A DNA stretch of 64,000 nt. Source: Pelomonas sp965229315 (GTDB taxonomy: Bacteria > Pseudomonadota > Gammaproteobacteria > Burkholderiales > Burkholderiaceae_C). The DNA lies in NCBI RefSeq assembly GCF_965229315.1, contig NZ_CBDDJA010000002.1, positions 1,674,001-1,738,000 on the forward strand, written 5' to 3'. The position numbers and the translations under genes are program-made. The stretch's first letter is position 1; every line of letters begins with the position of its first letter. The notes below the pieces were generated by a model. The model saw only the letters and a list, made by a program, of their open reading frames with translations, did not search any database and was not told the origin of the DNA. This document shows, in pieces, positions 34,383 to 43,873 of the stretch.

Positions 34383-36469
34383 TTTCGCTGGCAGCGGTTG
34401 CGGACTTTTGCAGGGCACTGCAGGCCGTGAGCGCGGCGACTTTGGTGCACGACGCAGGGCGTATCCTGTTCGCCAATGCAGCGATGGAGCGCCTGCTCGG
34501 TTATGACAAACAAGTGCTCCTGGGGATGACTCCGCATGGTTGGGCGGCCGAGGGGTTTTCCGACGAATTGCAGCGCTATGGTTTCCTTTGCCTCGCCGCA
34601 GACGGCGAACTGCCCTCGATCGAGGTTGAGGCCCTGACGGGCAGCGGCGCACGACGTGTGCTTGAGATCAAGGCCCAGCGGGTGATGCTCGATGGCCAGC
34701 CCTGCGCGGTGCTGACGGGGCAGGATCTCAGCGACATCCGCCACGTGCAGACCAGCCTGCTCGACGTTGGCCGCGTGCTTTACCAGATCGTCGAGAACAG
34801 CCCGGTACCCACCTTCGTCATCGACAAGTCCCACCGGATCACACATTGGAATGCAGCCTGCGCCCACCTGACTCAACGCGAAGCGGTCGACATGATGGGG
34901 CGAGATGACACCTGGCGCGCCTTCTATCCTGAGGCCCGACCGCTGCTGGCCGACCTGATCCTGGATGGCCGAGTCGATCAAGAAGGGGAACATTTGTATG
35001 GCAAGCGTTGCAACCCCTCTCCCCACGCAGCCCACGCGTACGAAGTTGAGGGCTACTTCCCGAATTTCGGTGCATACGGCTGCTGGCTCTACTTCACGGC
35101 GGCACCGCTCGTCGATTCACATGGCAGGGTCGTCGGTGCGATTGAGACGCTTCAAGACGTCACGCGCCGGCGCCAGGCAGAGGACGAACTGCGCCGCCAC
35201 CGCACCGAACTAGAGAACATGATTGCCGACCGTACGGCTGAACTGCTGACTACGCACCACGAGCTGGAGGCCTTTCTGGAGAACGCATCGGTGGGCATCA
35301 TCGCGACCGCCAATCAACGCATCCAACGTGGCAACAAGAAATTTGCGGAGATGTTCGAACTCGGAGATGCCTCACCCCACGGCCTGCAAACGCGTGATTT
35401 CTTCACATGCGAAGCGGACTTCGAAGCGCTGGGCCGCACCGCCTATCCAGTGCTGTCGCAGGGCGGGTCGCTGCTGCACGAAATGGAGATGTGCACGCGG
35501 GCAGGTCGCACGCTATGGGTTCAGCTCATCGCCTATGTGGCCAACCCGACCGAGCCGACGGCTGGCACGTGGTGGCTGCTGCAGGATCGCACCGAGGTCC
35601 GTCAAGCGCAGCGCGAACTGGAGCTGAACTATGAGCGCCTCAAGCTTACAAACAGCCGGTTGGAAGACGCTCAGAACCAACTACTGCAATCCGAGAAGAT
35701 GGCGTCGATTGGTCAGCTCGCCGCTGGCGTGGCTCACGAGATCAACAATCCCATCGGCTTCGTCAGCTCCAATCTGGGCTCGCTGCGCGGCTATGTAGAG
35801 CCCATCTTCAGCCTGCTGGCTCTACTTAGGGAGACGCCGGGCGAGGATCTGCCGGATGCGGTGCGCAGCGAACTGGCGCGAATCGATGCCGCAGTTGATC
35901 TCACCTTCGTGCAGGAAGACCTGCCGCAGTTGCTCAACGAGAGCGAGGAAGGATTGTCACGGGTCAAGAAGATCGTGCAGGACCTGAAGGACTTCTCGCG
36001 TGTCGATCATGCCGATTGGCAGGACGCCGATCTCAATGCCGGGCTGGATTCGACGCTCAATGTCGTCATGAACGAGGTGAAGTACAGGGCTGACGTGCGC
36101 AAGGACTACGGCGCGCTGCCGCCGGTGCGCTGCATTGCCGCCCAGCTCAACCAGGTCTTCATGAACCTCATCGTGAATGCGGCGCACGCGATTGCCGAAC
36201 GCGGCACGATCACGCTGGCCACACGCGTCGAGGATGACTGGATTTGCATCGAGGTCAGCGACACCGGCAGCGGCATGAGCGAGGAGGTCAAGCGGCGCAT
36301 CTTCGAACCCTTCTTCACGACCAAGCCAGTCGGCAAGGGTACGGGTCTTGGGTTGTCGCTGTCGTTCTCAATCGTGCAAAAGCACGGCGGCCGCATAGAA
36401 GTGGACTCCGAGCTCGGTTCCGGGACGCGCTTTCGCGTCTGGATCCCGGTACGCGGCGCTCAAGCATAG
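34379..36469 (+). CDS. Multi-PAS sensor histidine kinase
   Basis: 696 residues from a TTG codon. Three PAS-like domains (about 10-120, 135-270 and 300-410) precede a HisKA dimerisation domain with the phospho-His in GQLAAGVAHEINNPIGF (about residue 455) and an HATPase with NLIVNAAHAI, DTGSGM and GKGTGLGLSLS. No transmembrane segment is seen, so it senses a cytosolic signal. The first PAS has a family-typical VHDAGRILFANAAMERLLGY. With the two preceding response regulators it forms a coupled three-gene operon. Confidence 0.9.
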   Translation: MISLAAVADFCRALQAVSAATLVHDAGRILFANAAMERLLGYDKQVLLGMTPHGWAAEGFSDELQRYGFLCLAADGELPSIEVEALTGSGARRVLEIKAQRVMLDGQPCAVLTGQDLSDIRHVQTSLLDVGRVLYQIVENSPVPTFVIDKSHRITHWNAACAHLTQREAVDMMGRDDTWRAFYPEARPLLADLILDGRVDQEGEHLYGKRCNPSPHAAHAYEVEGYFPNFGAYGCWLYFTAAPLVDSHGRVVGAIETLQDVTRRRQAEDELRRHRTELENMIADRTAELLTTHHELEAFLENASVGIIATANQRIQRGNKKFAEMFELGDASPHGLQTRDFFTCEADFEALGRTAYPVLSQGGSLLHEMEMCTRAGRTLWVQLIAYVANPTEPTAGTWWLLQDRTEVRQAQRELELNYERLKLTNSRLEDAQNQLLQSEKMASIGQLAAGVAHEINNPIGFVSSNLGSLRGYVEPIFSLLALLRETPGEDLPDAVRSELARIDAAVDLTFVQEDLPQLLNESEEGLSRVKKIVQDLKDFSRVDHADWQDADLNAGLDSTLNVVMNEVKYRADVRKDYGALPPVRCIAAQLNQVFMNLIVNAAHAIAERGTITLATRVEDDWICIEVSDTGSGMSEEVKRRIFEPFFTTKPVGKGTGLGLSLSFSIVQKHGGRIEVDSELGSGTRFRVWIPVRGAQA

Positions 36470-36499
36470 TTGCCCGATCCCGATCGTCAGGTCGTCGCT

Positions 36500-36686
36500 G
36501 CCCGGCATGGCGCATGCGGATCATGTGCTTCGTGTACGCCGCCCAGCCCTTCATCCGGCTGGAGCCCTGGGCCACCGTGAAGGCTCGATACCCTCCCTGA
36601 GAAGGCCGCGCAAGACGTCGATGGTCGGGATGTAGGTGTGCCGCACCGGACGCCTGCAATGCTTGCCCGCCGCGAAGATGGTCGAA
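36500..36686 (-). pseudogene. DUF932 fragment (inverted duplicate)
   Basis: On the minus strand the sequence matches codons of roughly 37-97 of the DUF932 gene at 21554 (TYIPTIDVLRGLLREG, VAQGSSRMKG, TKHMIRMRHA) with frameshifts. It has no start or end. The adjoining spacer at 36687-36935 matches the parB-ssb spacer but ssb itself is missing. Confidence 0.8.
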
Positions 36687-36935
36687 CGCAGCCGAAGCAG
36701 TGCGCCGGTTCCGCGGCCCACGCTAGAAGATCTCCCGCAAGTCCCTCTCACCCAGGGGCGGGGTTGTGGGGGAGCACGGTGGGACGGCTGGCGCGACGGT
36801 CGAGCCGTTGCGATCACTTCAAGAGCGGGCCGGCTTCGGGTTTGGCGGGCACCTGGGGTGGCGATCTGGCCGGCCAAGCGCGAAGCGCAGCCGATCAGGA
36901 CCGGCCAGTTCACCAATCAGTCCGTTCTCGCGCAG
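36687..36935 (-). repeat. Inverted copy of the parB-ssb spacer, with repeat copy C
   Basis: Minus-strand sequence matches 20517-20890, including CACTGCTTCGGCTGCG, CGGCCAGATCGCC and CCCGAAGCCGGCCC. It joins the DUF932 fragment directly, i.e. about 770 bases holding ssb are deleted relative to the first copy. Identity looks moderate, so this is an older or different lineage rather than a fresh duplication. Confidence 0.75.
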
Positions 36936-37047
36936 CGGGAAATGCAGGACTACGAGCCCCGGGTGCGTGAAGGGCCGCGATGTGTCGTTGACCCCAGACG
37001 CGCCATGCGCCTGCGCAGCAAGCTGTATCAGAGGTACGAAGAACAGT

Positions 37048-37401
37048 TCAGGCGCCGCCGACCAGTGACCAGAATGCTGTCTTGCGCCCGTGCTTGCTGC
37101 GCAGGTGCGCTACGAAGTTTCCGTGCGGCTGCAACGGTGCGAGGTCCTCTGACCCCAGCAACTCCAGGCTCTGCAGATACCGGGCCGCGTGGCCATAGGC
37201 GCGAGCGTTGGCTCGTTCCAGGATGTTGAGCAGCAGGGCCCTGTAGATGGCTGTAGCCCCCTTGCGACTTCCCTGTTCGGCCAGAGCCGTCGCCAGCGGT
37301 CGCAACGCAACATAGTCCGCGCCATCAATGGCTGCCGCCTTGTCGACGAGGACGGCTTCAGCGTCGGTCTTACGAAGAAGCTCGATCAGAAGTCGCGCTG
37401 T
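37048..37401 (-). pseudogene. C-terminal fragment, perhaps a DUF6880 protein
   Basis: The minus-strand frame from about LLIELLRKTDAEAVLVDKAAAIDGADYVALRPLATAL to HLRSKHGRKTAFW reads as the C-terminal helical part of a protein resembling DUF6880. Its 5' part is cut off at about 37401 by the IS21 left end. The family name is tentative. Confidence 0.5.
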
Positions 37402-37502
37402 TGATTTCCTCCGAAACCTGACCCACCTCACACACTGATTTCCGTTCAAACCTGACCCACGTATCAACCTAGCCTGCCGCAATTTGCGGCAGGAGCACTG
37501 GA

Positions 37503-39038
37503 GTGATTGACGTGGCGACACTGAGTGTCATCAGGCGGTGGGCCCTGCGAGAGCAGCTGTCCATCCGCGAGATAGCCCGACGCACCGGCCTGTCTCGCAA
37601 CACCATCAGGAAGTACCTGCGCAGCGGCGACCAAGAGCCGACCTACGCCAAGCGGGCCAGCAAGAGCCGGCTCGACCCGTTTGCCGAGAAGCTGGCCCAC
37701 TGGCTCAAGACCGAGGCCGGCAAGACCCGCAAGCAGCGGCGCACCTTGAAGCAACTGCATGCCGAGCTGGTCACGCTCGGCTACGACGGCTCCTACAACC
37801 GCGTGGCGGCCTTCGCGCGCGACTGGGCCCAGAAGCGCCAGGAAGCCAAGCAGACGACGGGGCGCGGCACCTTCGTGCCGCTGGTCTTCGACGCCGGCGA
37901 GGCCTTCCAGTTCGACTGGAGCGAGGACTGGGCTGTGCTGGCCGGCGAGCGCACCAAGCTGCAGGTGGCGCACTTCAAGCTCAGCCACAGCCGGGCCTTC
38001 TACGTCCGGGCGTACCTGCTGCAGACCCACGAGATGCTGTTCGACGCGCACAACCACGCCTTCCGCGTGTTCGGCGGCGTGCCCAAGCGCGGCATCTACG
38101 ACAACATGAAGACCGCCGTGGACAAGGTCCTGAGCGGCAAGGCGCGCGACGTCAACGCGCGCTTCGCCGCGATGGTCAGCCACTACCTCTTCGAGGTCGA
38201 GTTCTGCAACCCGGCCTCGGGCTGGGAGAAGGGGCAGATCGAGAAGAACGTACGCGATGCGCGGCATCGGCTGTGGCAACCGGTGCCGGCGTTCCCGAGC
38301 GTCGATGCGCTCAACGTCTGGCTGGAAGAGCGCTGCCTGGCGCTGTGGAAGGAGATCTCCCACGGCCAGCAGCCCGGGACCGTGTTCGACGTGTGGCAGT
38401 TGGAGAAGCCCACGCTGATGCAGCTACCGAGGCCCTTCGACGGCTTCGTCGAGCACACCAAGCGCGTCTCGCCGACGTGCCTGATCACCTTCGAGCGCCC
38501 ACGCTACAGCGTGCCGGCGTCGTACGCCAACAGGCCGGTGAGCCTGCGCGTCTACGCCGACCGCCTCGTCGTCGCGGCCGAGGGCAACCTGATCTGCGAG
38601 CACAAGCGGGTCATCGACAGGCGCCACGACACCGGCATGGGCCAGACGATCTACGACTGGCGCCACTACCTGGCCGTGCTGCAACGCAAGCCGGGCGCCC
38701 TGCGCAACGGCGCGCCGTTCACCGAGCTGCCCGTGGCCTTCAAGAAGCTACAGGCCGAGCTGCTCAAGAAGCAAGGCGGCGACCGGGAGATGGTCGAGGT
38801 GTTGGCCCTGGTGCTGCACCACGAGGAGCAGGCGGTGCTCGCGGCCGTCGAGATGGCGCTGGAGGTCGGCGTGCCGACCAAGATGTACGTCATCAACGTG
38901 CTGCACCGACTGCTCGATGGCAAGGCCGATCCACCACCGGTGGACGCGCCACAGGCCTTGCGTCTGACGACCGAACCCCAAGCCAACGTGACGCGCTACG
39001 ACGACCTGCGCAATGAAAGGAAGGTGCGCCATGCGTGA
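37503..39038 (+). CDS. istA: IS21 transposase IstA
   Basis: 511 residues from a GTG. N-terminal helix-turn-helix (LSIREIARRTGLSRNTIRKYLR), then the DDE integrase core: FQFDWSEDWAVL (Asp), KRGIYDNMKTAVDK (Asp) and EKGQIEKNVRDAR (Glu). The frame is intact. Its stop overlaps the istB start by 8 bases. It needs IstB to transpose efficiently. Confidence 0.95.
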   Translation: MIDVATLSVIRRWALREQLSIREIARRTGLSRNTIRKYLRSGDQEPTYAKRASKSRLDPFAEKLAHWLKTEAGKTRKQRRTLKQLHAELVTLGYDGSYNRVAAFARDWAQKRQEAKQTTGRGTFVPLVFDAGEAFQFDWSEDWAVLAGERTKLQVAHFKLSHSRAFYVRAYLLQTHEMLFDAHNHAFRVFGGVPKRGIYDNMKTAVDKVLSGKARDVNARFAAMVSHYLFEVEFCNPASGWEKGQIEKNVRDARHRLWQPVPAFPSVDALNVWLEERCLALWKEISHGQQPGTVFDVWQLEKPTLMQLPRPFDGFVEHTKRVSPTCLITFERPRYSVPASYANRPVSLRVYADRLVVAAEGNLICEHKRVIDRRHDTGMGQTIYDWRHYLAVLQRKPGALRNGAPFTELPVAFKKLQAELLKKQGGDREMVEVLALVLHHEEQAVLAAVEMALEVGVPTKMYVINVLHRLLDGKADPPPVDAPQALRLTTEPQANVTRYDDLRNERKVRHA

Positions 39039-39533
39039 CACCAAGATCAACGCGCTCGTCGTGGCACTGCGTGAGCTGAAGATGTTCGGCATGGCCCACG
39101 CGGTGGGCGAGCTGGCCGAGCAAGGTGCACCGGCCTTCGCGGCCGCACAGCCGCTGCTGGCGCAGTTGCTCAAGGCCGAGACCGCCGAGCGCGAGGTGCG
39201 TGCCGTGGCCTACCAGCTCAAGCAGGCGCGCTTCCCGGTCTACCGCGACCTGGCCGGCTTCGAGTTCGCGCACAGCGAGGTCAACGAAGCGCTGGTGAGG
39301 CAACTGCACCTGGGCGACTTCATGGACCGGGCTGAGAACGTCGTGCTCGTCGGCGGTCCAGGCACGGGCAAGACCCACCTGGCCACGGCCATCGGCGTGC
39401 AGGCGCTGGAGCATCACCGGCGGCGCGTGCGGTTCTTCTCCACGGTCGAGCTGGTCAACCAGCTCGAGCAGGAGAAGCTCTGCAACAAGACCGGCCAGAT
39501 GGCGCACCGGCTGGCCCACATGGACATGGTCGT
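39031..39533 (+). pseudogene. istB: IS21 helper ATPase IstB, 3'-truncated
   Basis: Reads MRDTKINALVVALRELKMFGMAHA, FVLLVGGPGTGKTHLA-like VVLVGGPGTGKTHLATAIG (Walker A) up to MAHRLAHMDMVV, then leaves the family. Walker B (expected LDELGYLP) is lost. About 170 of some 250 residues remain. Confidence 0.9.
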
Positions 39534-39613
39534 GCAGCGGCGATCGCGCCCGCCGCGACGCAGAACGAGAGTCCGAGCACGAGACCGTGTCGCGCAAAGC
39601 AGCCATGTCGCAT
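39534..39613 (-). pseudogene. 5' end of a signal-peptide protein gene
   Basis: An ATG at 39613 with GGGAG 6 bases upstream opens MRHGCFARHGLVLGLSFCVAAGAIAAA, a clear signal peptide, then breaks at the IS21 truncation point. The rest of the gene is absent, so an exported protein was interrupted. Confidence 0.45.
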
Positions 39614-39759
39614 TGCTTGCTCCCTGAGCTATTCGAGAACTTGCTGACACGCAAGACGCGCCGCCATCTACGTATGGCCATCGGCCGACAGCCATCTTCT
39701 GACGGCCTTGAAGGCTAGGCTCGCGCGCGCCAGAAGGCATCCTCAATGCGGATGAGGCT

Positions 39760-40799
39760 GCTAGCTGCAGTTTCTCAGGACGTTGTTCCCGTCGAAGCCG
39801 AGTCTGGAGGCGGGAGGATTGTGGGAGACGGCGGAGTGCGGGCGGCTGAAGTTGTAGTGCTGCATCCAGGGCTGCAACTCAGCGGCACGCACGTCTGAGC
39901 TGGGATACCGATAGGCATAAGCCCATTCGCGCAGAAGCGTCTGGATGAAGCGCTCAGCCTTGCCGTTGGTACGCGGCGTATAGGGCCGCGTGCGTTTGTG
40001 CTTGATGCCGAGCCTGCGCAACAGCTTGGCAAAGCGCCTGGACTTGTAGGCCGAGCCGTTGTCGGTCATGACGGCCTGGACCGGCACGCCGAGCTTGCAG
40101 TAGTAGCGCAGCGCCGCGATCAGGAAGTCGCAGGCGCTGCGGCTGGTCTCGTCGCTGAGAACCTGGCTGAAGCCGACCCGGGAGTGGTCATCAATGGCCA
40201 CATGCAGCGCCTGCCAGCCCGCACGGGGCGTGTTGCGCGTGCGGTCGCCCGTCACGCGATGCCCGGGCTGCTCGAAGCAGCCCAGCTTCTTCATGTCCAA
40301 GTGCAGCAGCTCGCCGGGGCGGTCCTTCTCGTAGCGGCGCACGGGGACGCTGTCTTGCACCGACGGCAGCTTGGCCAGGCCGGCTTGCACGCAAACGCGT
40401 CCCACTGTGCTCTTGGACACGCCCACGCGTTCGGCGATCTGTGCGTAGCCCAGGCGCTGATGGCGGCGCAAGCCTTCGATCCGCTCGGTCTTGTCCGCGC
40501 TAATGCGCATAGGGCTACGGTGCGGACGAGAACTGCGATCCTGCAGACCGGCGACGCCTTCGAGCTGATGACGCCGCTTCCAGCGCGATGCGGTGCGCGC
40601 GCTGACGCCCGCAGCGTCGGCCGCCTTCCTGGTGCCCTGTGCGGCGATGTTTTTGACCAAGTTCTCGCGGCCACGCGGCGTTAATGAGGCATTCTTATGG
40701 CTGTTCATCCGAGGTTGTTTGGGTTGATGGTTTGGCTTGAGAACCTCCATCTTCCCCGACTACTTCGGGTGAACAACCTCTTGGGAAACGACAGCTAGC
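39760..40799 (-). mobile_element. Complete IS481-family insertion sequence
   Basis: Terminal inverted repeats of about 28 bp: left 39760-39788 starts GCTAGCTG, right 40771-40799 ends CAGCTAGC; 23 of 28 aligned bases match. The single transposase fills the element. No target-site duplication is evident. It separates the signal-peptide remnant from the araC remnant. Confidence 0.85.
39761..40708 (-). CDS. IS481-family transposase
   Basis: 315 residues from MNSHKNASLTPRGREN. Two helix-turn-helix parts (KAADAAGVSARTASRWKRRH and LGYAQIAERVGVSKSTVGRV), then the DDE core: LLHLDMKKLG and ALHVAIDDHSR (first Asp), AVMTDNGSAYKS (second Asp) and TNGKAERFIQTLLREW (Glu). The gene looks intact and its stop lies in the left inverted repeat. 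Confidence 0.95.
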   Translation of the reverse strand: MNSHKNASLTPRGRENLVKNIAAQGTRKAADAAGVSARTASRWKRRHQLEGVAGLQDRSSRPHRSPMRISADKTERIEGLRRHQRLGYAQIAERVGVSKSTVGRVCVQAGLAKLPSVQDSVPVRRYEKDRPGELLHLDMKKLGCFEQPGHRVTGDRTRNTPRAGWQALHVAIDDHSRVGFSQVLSDETSRSACDFLIAALRYYCKLGVPVQAVMTDNGSAYKSRRFAKLLRRLGIKHKRTRPYTPRTNGKAERFIQTLLREWAYAYRYPSSDVRAAELQPWMQHYNFSRPHSAVSHNPPASRLGFDGNNVLRNCS

Positions 40800-40895
40800 C
40801 CTCTCGGGAATACAGCCGAGGCGCCTTCCCCACGTGGCGGCTGAAGGCCGTGCTGAACGTGATCGTGGAGGCATAGCCGACGCGCTTATCGAACA
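40795..40895 (-). pseudogene. C-terminal remnant of an AraC-family regulator
   Basis: Minus-strand frame reads VGYASTITFSTAFSRHVGKAP, the second helix-turn-helix end of an AraC protein, then a stop formed by the IS481 end. The front of the gene is missing. Confidence 0.6.
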
Positions 40896-41072
40896 CCCGA
40901 GCTGGCTTATGAGGTCGGGTGCTCAGACCCAGTCACTGGTGTGACCATATGCTCGGAGCTATGTTTCCAGACGAGTTGGAGGCAGCCGCTTTGTGAACCA
41001 TCGCTCCGCGAGGTGTGTGTTCAATGCATGGTTGTAGTCGGAGGGACAAGCCCGATGTCGCAGCGCATGAGC

Positions 41073-43319
41073 TCAGACCATCGTCGGATCGAACCTGATC
41101 TCGAGGCCCGTGAGCGACGCAGCGGATTGCGAACAAATCGCGCCGCCCTCGGCCTGGCACCGCAACATGTCTTCAAGCTCACCGGCCGGCACGCCGGGAC
41201 TGAAAAGAAAGCCCTGCAGCAGATCACAGCCAATCTCACTGAGCACTTGCTGCTGGGCTTCCGTCTCCACGCCTTCCGCGACCACATGGAGCCGCAACGT
41301 TCGAGCCATCCGTGTGATGGCATGGGCAATTGCCCGATCGTCAGCGTCTTCGGCGATGCCGCGTACGAAGCTGCGATCGATCTTCAGTGTGTCTACCGGG
41401 AACGCGCGCAGTTGCGACAGCGAGGAATAGCCGGTACCGAAATCGTCCACGGCCAAACGTATGCCAAGCCGCTTCAGGTCGTAAAGCATTTCGACGGTGC
41501 GGGCTGCATCCTTCATCAACATGCTCTCGGTGATCTCCAGCTCAAGCATGTGGGGAGCGACGCCAGTCAGTGCCAACACATCCCCCACGTCTGCAAGCAG
41601 CCCGGGGTCGCGGAATTGGCCCGGTGACAGATTGATGGCCATGCTGATCGAGGGGAGGCCCTGGCGCTGCCATTCAGCCAGTTGCTCACACGCCTTTTTC
41701 ATCACCCAACGGCCGAGGGGCACGATCAATCCCGTCTCTTCTGCGATAGGGATGAATTTCATCGGCGGGATGTTGCCCAGTCGCGGATGTCTCCAGCGCA
41801 CGAGTGCTTCGACACCTTCGATCAATCCGGTTCTGGCCGAGACCTTGGGTTGGTAGTCAACCGCGAGCGATTCGGTCTCGATCGCCTGGCTCATTGCTGC
41901 TTCAAAAGCCAGCCGCTCAACGGAATGGTGGTTCAGCTCGTCACGGTAGATGGTGAACGTATCGCCACCTTCTTCCTTTGCGTGATGCAACGCGATGTCC
42001 GCATGGCGCATCAGCGTTTCCTCGTCGCCGCCGTCCTTGGGGAAGATCGCGACACCGATGCTGGCACTCATGCGCAGTTCATTTCCTCGGACGCGGCAGG
42101 GACTTCCCACGACGTCGATGAGCTTGCGAGCGATTGCACCCACAACCTGTGGATCGACTTGAATCATCAGCAAGGCGAATTCGTCGCCACCCAGTCGGAC
42201 AACCACCTGATGCGTCCCCGCGGATGTCTTGAGTCGCTGGCCTATCATGGAGAGCAGTTCGTCACCTATCGAATGTCCGAGCGAATCGTTGACCTTGCGG
42301 AAGCGATCAAGTCCCAGCATCAACAGCGAAAAGCCACGCTCTGAATCTGCGGCAGCTTCAATCTCATGGGCGAGTAGGCGAGACAGCGAGGCACGGTTGG
42401 CTAGTCCTGTGACAGGGTCCGTGTAGGCAAGCCGCTCGACCTCCAGGGCTGCGGCCCTTGCAATCTCGCCCTCCCGCTGGAGTTCAGATGTCCTTTCCTG
42501 CAAGGCTTCGGCCATTGTGTTGAACGCAGCGCCCAGCGCTGCCACCTCGGCGGTGCCCGCTGGCACCAGACGTGTGTCCATTCGTCCACGCGCGAAGGAC
42601 TCCACGCCGTGCTGCAGATTCTGAAGGGAGTCCGACAGTCGGTGCGTAAGCTGAATCCCTCGGATGGCGATGGCGAGGAGTATCGACATGCCGAATAGTG
42701 AAAGGGCATACAGGCACGATGTGCTCTCAGAGAACAACTGGTCTGACAGACGGCTGTACTCAAGTGCAAGCACTCCCTGGATGGCGGCCCCAGGCGCTGC
42801 CGAGGCGCGTATGGGTACAGCGACAAAGCGCGCCCCTTGCGGGTGCTGATTGCTGGTTTCAGTGAAGTTGCGGGGGATGCCATCGCGAAGCACCTGGTCG
42901 ATCTCGATGGAATGGTCATTGACATAGACCGTGCCGACCTCGGCTGGCAGGATGCTTGAGAGGGTAAGCCTCCCCTGATCCAGGACGAAGATGTCGCGCT
43001 TGTCGACACCATGACTGCCCGGCAAGAAATGCAGAGTGTGGCTTGTAGACGCGGAAAGCGTCTGAGCCAATGACAGCGCGAGGTTGCGGGCTTCGATCTG
43101 GGCAGCGTCGTCGAGGGAACGCCATTGCAATGCCACCGCCGCGCCGGTGATCAACACCACGGCGGCGCAACCGGTGACAACCAACCCCATCAGCCGACGC
43201 TGTATCCCTCGCGGTTGACCAAACATCCGATGCAACAGTTGATGAGGAGCGCCCGAAGTGGCATGTCGTTCTTTTCGGAACGACGAGTGGTTCTGCATAC
43301 GGAGTACGTCTTGCGGCAT
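41073..43319 (-). CDS. GGDEF-EAL cyclic di-GMP protein
   Basis: 748 residues: two transmembrane segments (LVVTGCAAVVLITGAAVAL; CLYALSLFGMSILLAIAI) enclosing a periplasmic sensor, a HAMP domain (HRLSDSLQNLQHGVESFARG), GGDEF (LGGDEFALL, intact A-site) and EAL (VEALVRWRHP, with ELEITESMLM, DDFGTGYSSL, KIDRSFV and EGVET). Both catalytic sites look intact. The start at 43319 (MPQDVLRM) has GAGG nearby; the frame is open to 43601. It makes or breaks c-di-GMP in response to an external cue. Confidence 0.92.
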   Translation of the reverse strand: MPQDVLRMQNHSSFRKERHATSGAPHQLLHRMFGQPRGIQRRLMGLVVTGCAAVVLITGAAVALQWRSLDDAAQIEARNLALSLAQTLSASTSHTLHFLPGSHGVDKRDIFVLDQGRLTLSSILPAEVGTVYVNDHSIEIDQVLRDGIPRNFTETSNQHPQGARFVAVPIRASAAPGAAIQGVLALEYSRLSDQLFSESTSCLYALSLFGMSILLAIAIRGIQLTHRLSDSLQNLQHGVESFARGRMDTRLVPAGTAEVAALGAAFNTMAEALQERTSELQREGEIARAAALEVERLAYTDPVTGLANRASLSRLLAHEIEAAADSERGFSLLMLGLDRFRKVNDSLGHSIGDELLSMIGQRLKTSAGTHQVVVRLGGDEFALLMIQVDPQVVGAIARKLIDVVGSPCRVRGNELRMSASIGVAIFPKDGGDEETLMRHADIALHHAKEEGGDTFTIYRDELNHHSVERLAFEAAMSQAIETESLAVDYQPKVSARTGLIEGVEALVRWRHPRLGNIPPMKFIPIAEETGLIVPLGRWVMKKACEQLAEWQRQGLPSISMAINLSPGQFRDPGLLADVGDVLALTGVAPHMLELEITESMLMKDAARTVEMLYDLKRLGIRLAVDDFGTGYSSLSQLRAFPVDTLKIDRSFVRGIAEDADDRAIAHAITRMARTLRLHVVAEGVETEAQQQVLSEIGCDLLQGFLFSPGVPAGELEDMLRCQAEGGAICSQSAASLTGLEIRFDPTMV

Positions 43320-43655
43320 TGCGGCCTCATGGAAGCGAGCATCGATGCGATCGATTGTTGTGGCCCGACTCCGCGACGGCCAGCCACAAAACCTTGCAAT
43401 GCCTGTAGGTAAATTGCCGACATGAACTCGCCACCCCTTCGCGCCACACATCAGCGGGCAGCGCGCATCCTCTCGCTCTCCACCAGACCGGCCGATAGGT
43501 CGCCCTGCACAAGTACGGGCGAGGTCGCCGTCTGCATGTGCTTCGGTCACCGGAAAGGGCTGGAGATGATGCGCGAGTGCGCTGCATCGATTTGTCAACA
43601 ACTCCGGTGCCGGTGCGATTCAGTGCCTCCACTTGATCTGGGGCAGTTCTGATCA
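43320..43655. other. Gene-free region upstream of the GGDEF-EAL gene
   Basis: No supported gene; probably its promoter region. Confidence 0.4.
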
Positions 43656-43816
43656 GCCAGGATCCTGTTCTCCAGCTCCAGGGCCTTCAGTCGTTTGAAC
43701 TCAACCACTTCAAGCTGGCCGAAATGCTTGCGCCAGGCGTAGATCGTGGGCTCGCTGACCTGGTGCTTCTTGACCGCTAGCTCGCCAGATAGCCGCCCTC
43801 CAAAGGATGTAGGCAC
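43656..43816 (-). pseudogene. IS3-family orfA fragment
   Basis: Minus-strand frame reads AVKKHQVSEPTIYAWRKHFG and EFKRLKALELENR, the helix-turn-helix and zipper of an IS3-type OrfA different from that at 25.6 kb. Both ends are missing. Confidence 0.7.
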
Positions 43817-43873
43817 CGGTCCCGAACGTTTAGCGCCCGGGAGACAGCCTGCGACGCAGATCGTCGGCGGGCG

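Larger units (their letters stand above)
37402..39533 (+). mobile_element. IS21-family element, right end lost
   Basis: Left end carries two near-identical 25-bp repeats, TGATTTCC....AACCTGACCCAC, at 37402-37426 and 37436-37460, the usual multiple-site end of IS21. istA is complete; istB stops matching at about 39533 and no right end is seen. It has broken the gene at 37048 and a signal-peptide gene (39534-39613). Confidence 0.85.
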
